Origin: Pyrinomonas methylaliphatogenes
Lineage (GTDB): Bacteria; Acidobacteriota; Blastocatellia; Pyrinomonadales; Pyrinomonadaceae
DNA length: 64,000 bases
Reading direction: 5' to 3'
Assembly (NCBI RefSeq): GCF_000820845.2
Contig: NZ_CBXV010000008.1
Coordinates: 728,705-792,704 of the forward strand
Position 1 is the first letter of the stretch. Each line of letters opens with the position of its first letter. A model generated the notes under the pieces. The model did no database searches and was not told where the DNA came from. It saw nothing but the letters and a program-made list of their open reading frames with translations. Of the stretch, positions 8,093-17,207 are shown piece by piece. A program made the translations under genes and the position numbers.

Positions 8093-8190
8093 GGGCGCGC
8101 TTGTTTCCGGTAACAACCGTCCACCGTTTCGCGGCGAGCGCGCTAGCTGCCCCGCGTAGGGCGCGCTTGTTTCCGGTAACAACCGTCCAC
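8093..8190. repeat. Identical direct-repeat pair B, 32 bp, period 66, with internal palindrome
   Basis: Units at 8093-8124 and 8159-8190 are identical over 32 bp; the 34-bp spacer is unrelated. Each unit contains the near-palindrome TTGTTTCCGGTAACAA (8101-8116 and 8167-8182), in which TTGTT/AACAA flank CCGG. This could be a paired protein-binding site. The remainder of the gap (8191-8276) shows nothing further. The unit size and spacing are the same as pair A, but the sequences are unrelated. Confidence 0.9.
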
Positions 8191-8276
8191 TCATGTAGAC
8201 AGTCCCGCGCCGGGTTGTCCACAAACGGCGACATGTTCAAAAGCGTTCAAGCTGAAGGCGGTCGGAGGAGGTGCGC

Positions 8277-9674
<1,398 letters not shown>

Positions 9675-9825
9675 GTCAACGACGTTCGATCTGCCGCTCT
9701 CGTCGCAAAAAGCTGGCGCGAGGCTGGATGCATCAAGCCGGACCGCCTCTTTGCGCCCAGCCGATGCGTCGGAACTTCGGTCTTTCGCGGAAAGGACGTT
9801 GAAGCGATGATCCGCTCGCGCTCTT

Positions 9826-11691
9826 TCAAACGCGCTCCTGATCATCGCTTGGCGAGGATGGTAACACGACCCGAAAGCGCGTGCCAACGCCCACGCGCGA
9901 TTCGACTTCGATGCGCCCGCCGTGCGCTTCGACGATTTCGCGACAAGTATAGAGACCGAGTCCGATGCCTTTGTCCTTCGTGGTGGCGAACGGGCGGAAG
10001 AGTCTGTTGCGGATGAACTCTTCGTCCATCCCGCGCCCCGTATCGGCGACGCTGAAGAAGACGTGGTCGCCTTCTTCGCCAGCCTCTATGGTCAATCTCC
10101 CGCCGTTTGCGCCCATGGCCTCCATCGCGTTGATGACGAGATTCTCGATGACCCTTTCGATCGCTTCCGCATCGGCCCGTATGGGCAAGGTCGCAGGCAA
10201 GTGGGTTTCGATCTCGTAGAGCGGCGCGGCGCGCTCCGCCGTCGCGTCCAACACGCGGCGAATCAGCGCGCACAGGTCCGTCGGCGCCCTTTTGCGTTGA
10301 AGTTCGATTTGCCGCGCTTCCGCCGGAGCGTTCAGCCGCGCGACGATGCGCCGCAGTTTGTCGGTCGCCTCGCGCAGCGAGATGACGGCATCTTGGCGGA
10401 ACTCCTCGCGGTGAAACTGCCGTTCCATATTGCGCACGAGCATCGAGAGCGAAGTGATGGCGTTCTTTAGATCGTGCGTCAACATGGCTGAAAGTCGCGT
10501 GAAAGCCTCGAATTGGCGCGCCTCCGCTTCGCGCGCGATCAGCTCGCGCAGTTGCTCCGACATGCGGTTGAAGCTATCGGCCAGCACGCGCGTCTCATCC
10601 TTCGCGCTAACTTTTATCCGCTGGTCCAGGTCGCCGCTGGCTATTGCCGCCGCGCCTTCCGCCACGCGCGCGATGCGCCGCGCCGTGCGGTTGATGATGA
10701 CGACGAGGACGGAGGCGGCGATGAACGCCAGCGCGAGCGATAACGTGATGCTCGTCAGGGCGGCGCGCTCCAAACGCATGAGCGCGCGCGATTCGTTCGC
10801 GCCAGTGATGACCGCAAGGCCAAGGGCCGTCGGGCGATAAGCGATGAGCCAGCGCGTTCCATCCGATGACCTATAACTTTGCGTCCCGTTGCCGGCTCCG
10901 AAGATCGCCTTTAAAAGCGGCTCGAATTCCGGCATCGCGCGCTTGACCGGTTGATATTTGAGCGAATCGTCCGTGTGGAAGAGGATCAATCCGGTGCGAT
11001 CGAGGACCATCGCCACGCGCAGCCCGCTGCCGGTTAGCTCCTCGCGCGCCGAGATCATCGCATCGGCTGCCGCCTCTTCGAAGATCGCGCTCAATTTGAG
11101 TTCAGCGACGAGCGCGCCGCGCGGTGCGTCGGCGGCAGGACCAGCGAGGAAGATCGGGATCGTGTAGCGGAGCGCTGCGCCATAGTTTTCGCGTTCGATC
11201 GGCGAGCGCAATACCACGGGCGCCTCGGTGCGCCAAACCCGCTCGTCAGCCTGCGCCGGTTCGAGTTGCGCTGTTTTGAAGCGAACCTCAGCGCGCCCGC
11301 CCGTTTGGAGGAGATTTTCGACGCGAAAGAGCGGGCGCTTGCGGGCGTCCAAACAGGTGATGGCGGCGTAGTAGCGCCGATAGTTGAGATAGAAGGCGCC
11401 GACGTCGTCGCGCACCGCTTCGGGGATTTCAGCCGGGGCTTGGGCCTTGCTCGCCGCGCGCACGTATTCGCGCAATGAGCGCAGGCGCGCCAACTCGTCG
11501 AGGTTAAGCTCGCGATCGGCGAGTTGGCGTTCTATGTTCTGCGCCATTCGCGTCGCGCTCGCCTGCGCATCGTCGAGCAGCAGGCGTTCGACCGTGCGCC
11601 GCCCGTTCAAATAGTTCGCCACGGCAAGCGCGAGCATGGGCGCGACGCCGCAGGCTAGGAAGACGAGCAGAAGTTTGGTCCTGATGCTCAC
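9826..11691 (-). CDS. Transmembrane sensor histidine kinase, PrsK-like catalytic part
   Basis: 621 residues. An N-terminal membrane helix (LLLVFLACGVAPMLALAVA), a large extracytoplasmic sensor of about 250 residues (Cache-like by layout), a second helix (SITLSLALAFIAASVLVVII), a HAMP linker, then MLTHDLKNAITSLSMLVRNM with the phospho-His, and an ATPase domain with N (NLVINAMEAMG), G1 (DTGRGM) and G2 (KGIGLGLY) boxes. The HDLKN dimerisation box resembles PrsK, but PrsK usually has a multi-helix membrane region and GAF domain, so the sensor part differs. GTG 11691 is preferred: AAGGGATT precedes it. It probably phosphorylates the adjacent sigma-54 regulator. Confidence 0.88.
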   Translation of the reverse strand: MSIRTKLLLVFLACGVAPMLALAVANYLNGRRTVERLLLDDAQASATRMAQNIERQLADRELNLDELARLRSLREYVRAASKAQAPAEIPEAVRDDVGAFYLNYRRYYAAITCLDARKRPLFRVENLLQTGGRAEVRFKTAQLEPAQADERVWRTEAPVVLRSPIERENYGAALRYTIPIFLAGPAADAPRGALVAELKLSAIFEEAAADAMISAREELTGSGLRVAMVLDRTGLILFHTDDSLKYQPVKRAMPEFEPLLKAIFGAGNGTQSYRSSDGTRWLIAYRPTALGLAVITGANESRALMRLERAALTSITLSLALAFIAASVLVVIINRTARRIARVAEGAAAIASGDLDQRIKVSAKDETRVLADSFNRMSEQLRELIAREAEARQFEAFTRLSAMLTHDLKNAITSLSMLVRNMERQFHREEFRQDAVISLREATDKLRRIVARLNAPAEARQIELQRKRAPTDLCALIRRVLDATAERAAPLYEIETHLPATLPIRADAEAIERVIENLVINAMEAMGANGGRLTIEAGEEGDHVFFSVADTGRGMDEEFIRNRLFRPFATTKDKGIGLGLYTCREIVEAHGGRIEVESRVGVGTRFRVVLPSSPSDDQERV

Positions 11692-11962
11692 AATCCCTTT
11701 TGCGCGGCGAGGATGGGTTCGAAAGGGGAACGCGGACAGCAAGCCCTGCCGTCACAAGCGTTCATAGAGAGCGGCTCCGCTTGACGGATTCAACCGCCAA
11801 AGGCCAAACAGGGATCGCGCTTTCGTCGAACGGGTCCTGAGAATCGCCCAACCCAACGCGACGATATCGCTGCCTCCCGTGACGATGCCGCGGTCCGAAC
11901 ACGAGCTTGGCGAAGACGAAACTGGGCTCTTGCGCTTCATGCTGTGACTTCGCTGGACCAGT

Positions 11963-12808
11963 TCAAGCGACGCGCGTGCGACCGAATTCGGCAAGCAGCG
12001 GTTGCAGCCTCTCGATCACAGCTTTGTGAAGCCGCCCGTTCGAGGCCACCAGCCCGTTCCTGTTCCATACGTCGGGCGTGTTGTAGCGCAGCGGGTAGCC
12101 CCACAGATCCGTCAACTCTCCGCCAGCTTCGCGCAGGATCGCTTCCGGCGCACATGTGTCCCACTGCTTCGAGCGCGACGAAAGATGGATGTACAGGTCG
12201 CATTCGCGCTCGACGATCAATCCGATCTTGACGCCGACCGAACCGCGCCGCGTTTCGGTCTTGATGCCGAGCGCTTGAATGACCCGATCCAAGCGCGGAC
12301 TGCGATGCGTGCGACTGGCCGCAAGCCGTGCCTCTCGCAAATCGCTCACGTCGGATACTTGCAGCCGCGTCGCCTCCTCTTCGGCCCTCTGGCGCCACGC
12401 CCCTTGACCGCACACGGCCCAGTAAAGGACGTCCACCGCCGGACGATAGACGACGCCGAGCGCTGGCGCGCCATCGATGCTCAGCCCGATGTGGACCGCG
12501 AAATCGTCATCGCGCGCGATGAAGCCGCTCGTCCCATCGAGCGGATCGACCATCCAGACGCGACTTCGCCCGAGCCGTCGCGCTGTGTCGGCGGTCTCTT
12601 CCGAAAGGATGCCATCATCGGGGAAGTTTTCGAGCAATCCGCGTACCACTATCTCGTTCGCCGCCGTGTCGGCTTGCGTGACCGGCTCTTCGATCTCGCC
12701 CTTGTGCGCGACTTCGAGCGGTCCGCCGTAATAGCGCATCGCCTCCTGCCCGGCGCGGCGCGCGAGCGCAATGGCGATTTCGAGTTCGCGTTCCAGATCG
12801 ACTGCCAC
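11963..12808 (-). CDS. CysQ/inositol monophosphatase-family phosphatase
   Basis: 281 residues with the three metal-site motifs of the family: SEET (Glu70 region), WMVDPLDGTSGF, and QWDTCAPEAILREAGGE. These bind magnesium or lithium-sensitive metal sites. The sequence around HKGEIEEPVTQADTAAN and the WDT(C)APEAI block are closest to CysQ, the 3'(2'),5'-bisphosphate nucleotidase that recycles PAP, but inositol or other sugar phosphates remain possible. GTG 12808 follows AAGGGCTGAG. The 271 bp between this gene and the kinase start (11692-11962) show only one copy of the CTGGWCCAG palindrome. Confidence 0.82.
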   Translation of the reverse strand: MAVDLERELEIAIALARRAGQEAMRYYGGPLEVAHKGEIEEPVTQADTAANEIVVRGLLENFPDDGILSEETADTARRLGRSRVWMVDPLDGTSGFIARDDDFAVHIGLSIDGAPALGVVYRPAVDVLYWAVCGQGAWRQRAEEEATRLQVSDVSDLREARLAASRTHRSPRLDRVIQALGIKTETRRGSVGVKIGLIVERECDLYIHLSSRSKQWDTCAPEAILREAGGELTDLWGYPLRYNTPDVWNRNGLVASNGRLHKAVIERLQPLLAEFGRTRVA

Positions 12809-13019
12809 GTCTCAGCCCTTTCTCGTCCTTCGGGTCTCCATCGCAAAAACTACCATAAAACTCCTTCCGGGCGAACGCGCGCGGGATCTCGGGCAGGAAT
12901 CCATGGCTCGATGCTGAATCTCCCGGATGATCTTCATCACACCTTTCGCTGGCCCGGTTGGCGATTAGGCGTCGCGGCGTTCTTGCTCTCTCCCCATCGG
13001 TTCGCGTGGTCCCGAAGCC

Positions 13020-13048
13020 TTGCCCCTTTCTCCGCAGGGGCATATAGT
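13020..13048 (+). promoter_or_regulatory. Probable sigma-70 promoter of the dienelactone hydrolase gene
   Basis: TTGCCC (13020-13025) and TATAGT (13043-13048) are separated by 17 bp. Transcription would start near 13055, giving a leader of about 38 nt. Predicted from pattern only. Confidence 0.5.
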
Positions 13049-13092
13049 TTCCGGCCAGAGATCTGAAACCACCGAAAAAGGAGTCTAGTCAT

Positions 13093-13905
13093 ATGGCTGG
13101 AGAGCGCAAAGGTGAAGTGACGCGTCGCGAGTTCCTCGAGCAGACGGCGCTTGGTGGGGCGAGCGTGCTCGCGGCGGAAGTCATACAGGCAGGGCAGACG
13201 AGCGCGAAGCTGCGCGGCGAGATGGTCGAGTACGAGAGCGGCGACCTGAAGATCCCGGCCTATCTTTCGCTACCGAAAAAGCAACCGGCTCCCGCCGTCA
13301 TGGTCATCCACGAAGTCTTCGGTTTGAACGACCACATCAAGACGATCGCCGACCGCGTGGCGCAGGAAGGCTATGTCGCTTTGGCGCCGAACCTGTTCGT
13401 ACGCGCGCCGGAGCCGCCGCCGCGCGATGCTTCGAATGTCGATGCGATCCGGCGGGCGGCCTCGAGCCTCGCGCCCGACGTTGCGGCACGCGATATGCAA
13501 GCGGGTTTGAACTTTCTCAAGGCGAAGAGGTTCGTCAAGCCGCGTTTCGGCTCCGTCGGCTTCTGCATGGGCGGCGGATTGTCCTACAGGCTCGCCGCTT
13601 CGGGGTATCCGGAGTTGGCCTGTGCCGTGATCTTCTACGGGCGGACGCCGCTGGAGCTGGTTGACAAGGTGACGTGCCCATTGCTCGGCATCTTCGGCGA
13701 GCTGGACCGGAGCATCCCGCCGCAGACGGTGCGCGAATTCGAAGAGGCCCTTCGTCGCGCGGGCAAGAAGGCGGAGATCAAAATCTATCCGGGGGCCAAA
13801 CACGGCTTCTTCAACGACACGCGCCCGGAGGTTTACGACGCGCAAGCGGCAGCCGACGCTTGGCAACGGACGCTGCGCTTCTTTCGCGAACATCTGGGCG
13901 CTTGA
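13093..13905 (+). CDS. Dienelactone hydrolase-family protein, Tat-exported
   Basis: 270 residues. The N-terminus TRREFLEQTALGGASVLAA is a twin-arginine-type signal, so the enzyme is probably folded before export to the periplasm. The alpha/beta-hydrolase core shows HEVFGLN, the nucleophile Cys in GFCMGGGL, the acid Asp in GELDRSIPP, and His in GAKHGFFNDTRPEVYD, the Cys-Asp-His triad of dienelactone hydrolases. The classical reaction opens dienelactone to maleylacetate in chloroaromatic breakdown, but many family members act on other esters. It stands alone between a promoter at 13020-13048 and a repeat pair at 14064. Confidence 0.87.
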   Translation: MAGERKGEVTRREFLEQTALGGASVLAAEVIQAGQTSAKLRGEMVEYESGDLKIPAYLSLPKKQPAPAVMVIHEVFGLNDHIKTIADRVAQEGYVALAPNLFVRAPEPPPRDASNVDAIRRAASSLAPDVAARDMQAGLNFLKAKRFVKPRFGSVGFCMGGGLSYRLAASGYPELACAVIFYGRTPLELVDKVTCPLLGIFGELDRSIPPQTVREFEEALRRAGKKAEIKIYPGAKHGFFNDTRPEVYDAQAAADAWQRTLRFFREHLGA

Positions 13906-14063
13906 GATGGCCGAATCATCATTCGCATTCAAGCTTTATAGGTGCGAGCGACTCCGCCAAGCTCAATCGTTGTCTTGATTGTCGGATGATTGAAGTTTAA
14001 GCGAGGCACGAATGAAATTGTCCCCTCGCGGCTGAAGTTTTGGGTGCCTTGGGCCCCGTGTCG

Positions 14064-14146
14064 AATATTGCTTGGAACTCGTGTGGGGAGTCAGCGTTTT
14101 TTACGTGGGAACAAACGAAGCCCCGTAATATTGCTTGGAACTCATG
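14064..14146. repeat. Direct-repeat pair, 20 bp, period 63
   Basis: AATATTGCTTGGAACTCGTG (14064-14083) and AATATTGCTTGGAACTCATG (14127-14146) differ at one base. CCCCGT precedes both, with a 3-4 base length difference. The pair lies in the 364-bp gap between the hydrolase (stop 13905) and the lipoprotein gene (14270). The flanking stretches 13906-14063 and 14147-14269 hold no gene or terminator I can support. Confidence 0.8.
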
Positions 14147-14269
14147 CGCCGAAGAGGCGGTGGCGCAACTGCCGAAGATACGCTCCTTGTTAAAAGGCCG
14201 GCCCCGGAATCTTTCAAAGCCGATTCCGGTATCCGCTGGACCGGCTATTCGAGGAGCATCATCAAACCG

Positions 14270-15949
14270 ATGTTGAAGGCAAGATCGTTCCGTTCTCTGC
14301 TCGCGGGCGGCTTATGCTTGTCGCTTCTCTTTTCGTCATGTCAACGGGAGGGGCGGCGCGGCGCGTTCGCCAACGAGGCGGAGCCGCGCTATGGCGGAAC
14401 GCTCATCGTCCCCATCTTCAGTTCGGCGATCACCCGCGCGCGGCTCGATCCGGTCGTTCCGAGCTATGAGCCCATCGCCACGATGATCTTCGACCGGCTC
14501 GCGGCCACCGAGGATCAGGCGGGCGAGCGCATCGTTCCGTCGTTGGCGGAGAGTTGGGAAGAATCGCCCGACGGACTTGTGTGGCGATTCCGTCTGCGCG
14601 AAGCGCGTTTTCAAGACGACGATTGTTTTGCGGGCGGCATCGGGCGCCGAGTCCGCGCCGATGATGTCATCTACTCGTGGCAGCGCATGATCCGCGCATT
14701 GCCGGCGGGGTACCACTACTTCGGGCGCTTCATCGCGGGCGCGCTCGAATATCGCGACGGACGCGCCGATGCGATCAGCGGCCTGCGCGCGCTCGATGAG
14801 CGCACGCTCGAAGTGCATCTGGTCGCTCCGTTCGTCGGCTTCATCCGCGCCGTGACGTGGTTCCCGACGAGCATCGTGCCGCGCGAGGCGGTGGAGCGTT
14901 ACGGCGAAGACTTCTCCAAGCATCCCGTGGGGACGGGAGCCTTCCGCTTGGTCGAGTGGGATGTGAACGGCGGGCGCATCACTTTGGCGCGCAATCCGAA
15001 CTACTGGGGGCGCGATCCGCAAGGGCGCCCGCTCCCCTATTTAAACGAGATCCGCTACGTGCTCTACCCAAATCAAACGACGGCTTTTCAGGCCGTCGTC
15101 AACGGCAGAGCGCACATGGCGCCGGTGCCCGCCGATCTGCTCGACAAGATAGCGGAGCGCGATTCGTCGGGCGAACTTCGTTTGCGCGACGAGTACGCTG
15201 CGCGCGATCTGCACTTGATCTCCTACAGATCTCCGGCGTTAGGTTATGGCCTCTACTTCAACATGGATCGGCGGACGCCTTTCACGCGCGACGTGCGGTT
15301 GAGACAAGCCATCGGATATGTCGTACGTCCGCCAGGCGAGTCGCCGTTACGCCCGTTGTTGCGCCCAGTGCCCGGCGTCCCGCCGCAAGATGACAAAGGC
15401 TTCTATTACGATCCAGAGCGAGCGCGGGCGCTTCTGCGTGAAGCCGGGTATCCAGAGGGGCATGGGCTTCCCGCGTTGCGCCTTCTGATCAACCCAGCGA
15501 CTAGGGTACAAAGCCTCGATTCGATTGAACGCGTTCGAGAGCTTGGGATTGAAGTCGAAGAGATAGTCGTAAACAGCATTGAGACGGAAGATTTGTTGCG
15601 CAAAGGGGATTACGATCTTTACATCGCTTCCGTCAGATCGTGGGGCGATCTTTATCCCGATGTTACGTCTCTCCTCGCGCGTTTCCTCTCCGCTGCGCCG
15701 CCTGAAGAGAATGCAGCGCGTTACCGTAACCCGCGCTTTGACGCTCTGTTTACCCGCATAATGGCCGAAAAGGATGAGAGCCGACGACACAGCCTCGTTC
15801 TACAAATGGAAGAGATGCTCTTGCAGGACGCTGTTTTCATCATGATTCGGACCTCGCTTCCGGATTATCAATACGTCGCGCTTCGCCGAGAGGCTCATGT
15901 AAGAGGCGACGGCAACATCAATTTCCGCACGACGTGGCTCGAGGTTTGA
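14270..15949 (+). CDS. Peptide/solute-binding lipoprotein (SBP family 5)
   Basis: 559 residues. A signal peptide ends in a lipobox (LLFSSC), so Cys anchors it to a membrane. The rest matches the extracellular solute-binding protein family 5 (DppA/OppA-like): RYGGTLIVPI, LAESWEESPDGLVWRFRLR, RRVRADDVIYSWQRM, HPVGTGAFRLVEWD, ARNPNYWG. It should present peptides or similar ligands to an ABC transporter, but no permease or ATPase is nearby, so it is an orphan here. The start at ATG 14270 keeps the signal peptide intact; a longer frame from 14135 would bury it and overlaps the repeat. Confidence 0.87.
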   Translation: MLKARSFRSLLAGGLCLSLLFSSCQREGRRGAFANEAEPRYGGTLIVPIFSSAITRARLDPVVPSYEPIATMIFDRLAATEDQAGERIVPSLAESWEESPDGLVWRFRLREARFQDDDCFAGGIGRRVRADDVIYSWQRMIRALPAGYHYFGRFIAGALEYRDGRADAISGLRALDERTLEVHLVAPFVGFIRAVTWFPTSIVPREAVERYGEDFSKHPVGTGAFRLVEWDVNGGRITLARNPNYWGRDPQGRPLPYLNEIRYVLYPNQTTAFQAVVNGRAHMAPVPADLLDKIAERDSSGELRLRDEYAARDLHLISYRSPALGYGLYFNMDRRTPFTRDVRLRQAIGYVVRPPGESPLRPLLRPVPGVPPQDDKGFYYDPERARALLREAGYPEGHGLPALRLLINPATRVQSLDSIERVRELGIEVEEIVVNSIETEDLLRKGDYDLYIASVRSWGDLYPDVTSLLARFLSAAPPEENAARYRNPRFDALFTRIMAEKDESRRHSLVLQMEEMLLQDAVFIMIRTSLPDYQYVALRREAHVRGDGNINFRTTWLEV

Positions 15950-15950
15950 A

Positions 15951-16051
15951 AATCGAACCGCGTAAGGTCGATCCGTAATGTGGCGTCAGGTAGTGAGGGA
16001 TCGCCGGAAGGGAATCGAACCACGAGAGAGCGATGCATAGTGTGGTGACGC
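15951..16051. repeat. Degenerate direct-repeat pair, about 37 bp, period 62
   Basis: Unit 1 (15951-15987) starts AATCGAACCGCGTAAGGTCG; unit 2 (16013-16049) starts AATCGAACCACGAGAGAGCG. About 27 of 37 positions agree, with matching ends (GTGG and GxC). Unit 1 begins 2 bp after the stop codon of the lipoprotein gene. No terminator is seen in the 200-bp gap. Confidence 0.6.
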
Positions 16052-16150
16052 TTATCCTTGCCCGTAGCGGGCTGCGACATTGTCACGATCTTTGTGAGAT
16101 TCGATTTGAACTCTAAGCTCTAAAATTCTGTCCGAGAAAGGAGAAAGACG

Positions 16151-16525
16151 ATGGCCGCAAGAGGTCGCAAGGAGTCTTTGCCTCGCAATCCGCAGAGGCC
16201 AGTGCCGCCGCGCGAAAAGCCGCCAAGAGGATGCATTGAGATTACCGATGAGCAGTTAGATGAGTACTTGAATAAAGCCACGCCAGAACAATTGAGGACC
16301 TTGCTCATCAAAGGATGGAACGCGGGCGCTTTCAGGCTTTACGTGAGAAGCGCTGAGGGAACCGAAGGTGCTGAGTTGGAGATCGACGACGTTCTCCCGT
16401 GGCCTCCTGGTGGCGGCGTTTCGAGCACAACCAGAGCGCTGAAGAAAAAGGCCGCCAAGAAGAGCACGAAGCGGATGACGGGCAAGAAGGCTAGCAAAGC
16501 GAAGAAGGCCTCGCGAAAGCGATGA
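16151..16525 (+). CDS. Hypothetical protein with lysine/serine-rich basic tail
   Basis: 124 residues. I do not recognise the family. Residues 1-27 are basic and proline-rich. Residues about 28-90 look like a compact acidic domain (ITDEQLDEYLNKATPEQLRTLL, then WNAGAFRLYVRSAEG and ELEIDDVLPWPPGG). Residues about 97-124 are a tail of Lys, Ala, Ser and Arg repeats (KKAAKKSTKR, KKASKAKKASRKR) like histone H1-type or nucleic-acid-binding tails. A strong ribosome site (GAAAGGAG) precedes ATG 16151. It ends at a shared hairpin with the convergent gene. Nucleic-acid binding is a guess from charge. Confidence 0.75.
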   Translation: MAARGRKESLPRNPQRPVPPREKPPRGCIEITDEQLDEYLNKATPEQLRTLLIKGWNAGAFRLYVRSAEGTEGAELEIDDVLPWPPGGGVSSTTRALKKKAAKKSTKRMTGKKASKAKKASRKR

Positions 16526-16533
16526 GAACGAAG

Positions 16534-16567
16534 GGGGCGTGTGGCTGTGAACGGCACCACACGCCCC
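16534..16567. terminator. Hairpin between convergent genes, probable bidirectional terminator
   Basis: An 11-bp perfect stem (GGGGCGTGTGG at 16534-16544 with 16557-16567) closes a 12-base loop. There is no immediate T-run; ATTTTT follows about 15 bp later on the plus strand. It sits between two convergent stop codons. Confidence 0.65.
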
Positions 16568-16595
16568 GCTCGGCCCTAGATTTTTCGAGAAGCGT

Positions 16596-16934
16596 TCAAT
16601 GCCGATCTTGGTCGTCGTGTTTCTGGCGATATATATCGCGACTCGCGCGATCTAATTCGCGCTCTAAGCGCAGGCGTTCGCGCCAAGTCAGCTCTCCACC
16701 GGATCGGCGTGCGCGCGCCTCGTCGGCGCGGATCGCGGCTTGTTCGGCAAAGAGTCTGGCCGTTTCACGGCGCGTCAACTCGCCGCTTCTGATGCCTTGC
16801 TCGATGCGCTCCTTCTGTCTCTGTTCGCGCGCGTTGATGCCGATATGACGGTTAGATCTACTCTGGGCCAGCGATGTCGATCCGAAAGCGGCGCAGAGTC
16901 CGACGAGCAATGTGCCAACGAATAGTCTTCGCAT
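16596..16934 (-). CDS. Small secreted charged helical protein with internal duplication
   Basis: 112 residues. A signal peptide (RLFVGTLLVGLCAAFGSTSLAQ) is followed by an arginine/glutamate-rich helical region. Two tandem units can be aligned: GELTRRETARLFAEQAAIRADEARARR and GELTWRERLRLERELDRASRDIYRQ, each starting with GELT. Proteins of this type are found in several Gram-negative groups, and I know of no defined function. AGGAGGAAGAA directly precedes ATG 16934, a very strong ribosome site, so good expression is expected. Confidence 0.8.
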   Translation of the reverse strand: MRRLFVGTLLVGLCAAFGSTSLAQSRSNRHIGINAREQRQKERIEQGIRSGELTRRETARLFAEQAAIRADEARARRSGGELTWRERLRLERELDRASRDIYRQKHDDQDRH

Positions 16935-17063
16935 TTCTTCCTCCTTAAGGTCGATTCTTCGTGCGGGGGAGAGGAAGCGTTCTGCCCTTTAAGACGGAGG
17001 GCGTCTCGTTTGGGTCGAAAAATTTTTCAAGCGCTGAGGCGGAGCGGTCAGTAAAACCGGGTT

Positions 17064-17140
17064 CGGTTCAATCCATCTAGCGTCTTCGCGCAATCGGTTG
17101 GCAAGCGCCGGCGCGCTCGGTTCAATCCATCTAGCGCCTT
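17064..17140. repeat. Direct-repeat pair, 23 bp, period 54
   Basis: CGGTTCAATCCATCTAGCG is exact at 17064-17082 and 17118-17136, and 22 of 23 bases agree when four more are included. The 31 bp between are unrelated. It lies 68 bp beyond the stop codon of the minus-strand HAD gene (17208), in a 273-bp gap with no other feature I can support. Confidence 0.85.
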
Positions 17141-17207
17141 CTCATCATTTCATCGATCGCAAATCAGCTTCGACCTACTCGCCGGCGCGCCGCCCAACGC
17201 TTGAAGT

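Noticed and set aside
7973-8190. CRISPR array
   Set aside because: The size and spacing fit, but only two copies per repeat, two unrelated repeats side by side, no cas genes anywhere in the window, and many other regions with yet other repeats. Reported as repeats of unknown type instead.
11752-11994. 80-codon minus-strand frame
   Set aside because: It overlaps the end of the CysQ-like gene, has low-complexity composition and no ribosome site.
12002-13066. 354-codon open frame on the plus strand
   Set aside because: Antisense to the CysQ-like gene, with no domain; it runs through the intergenic region without a start signal.
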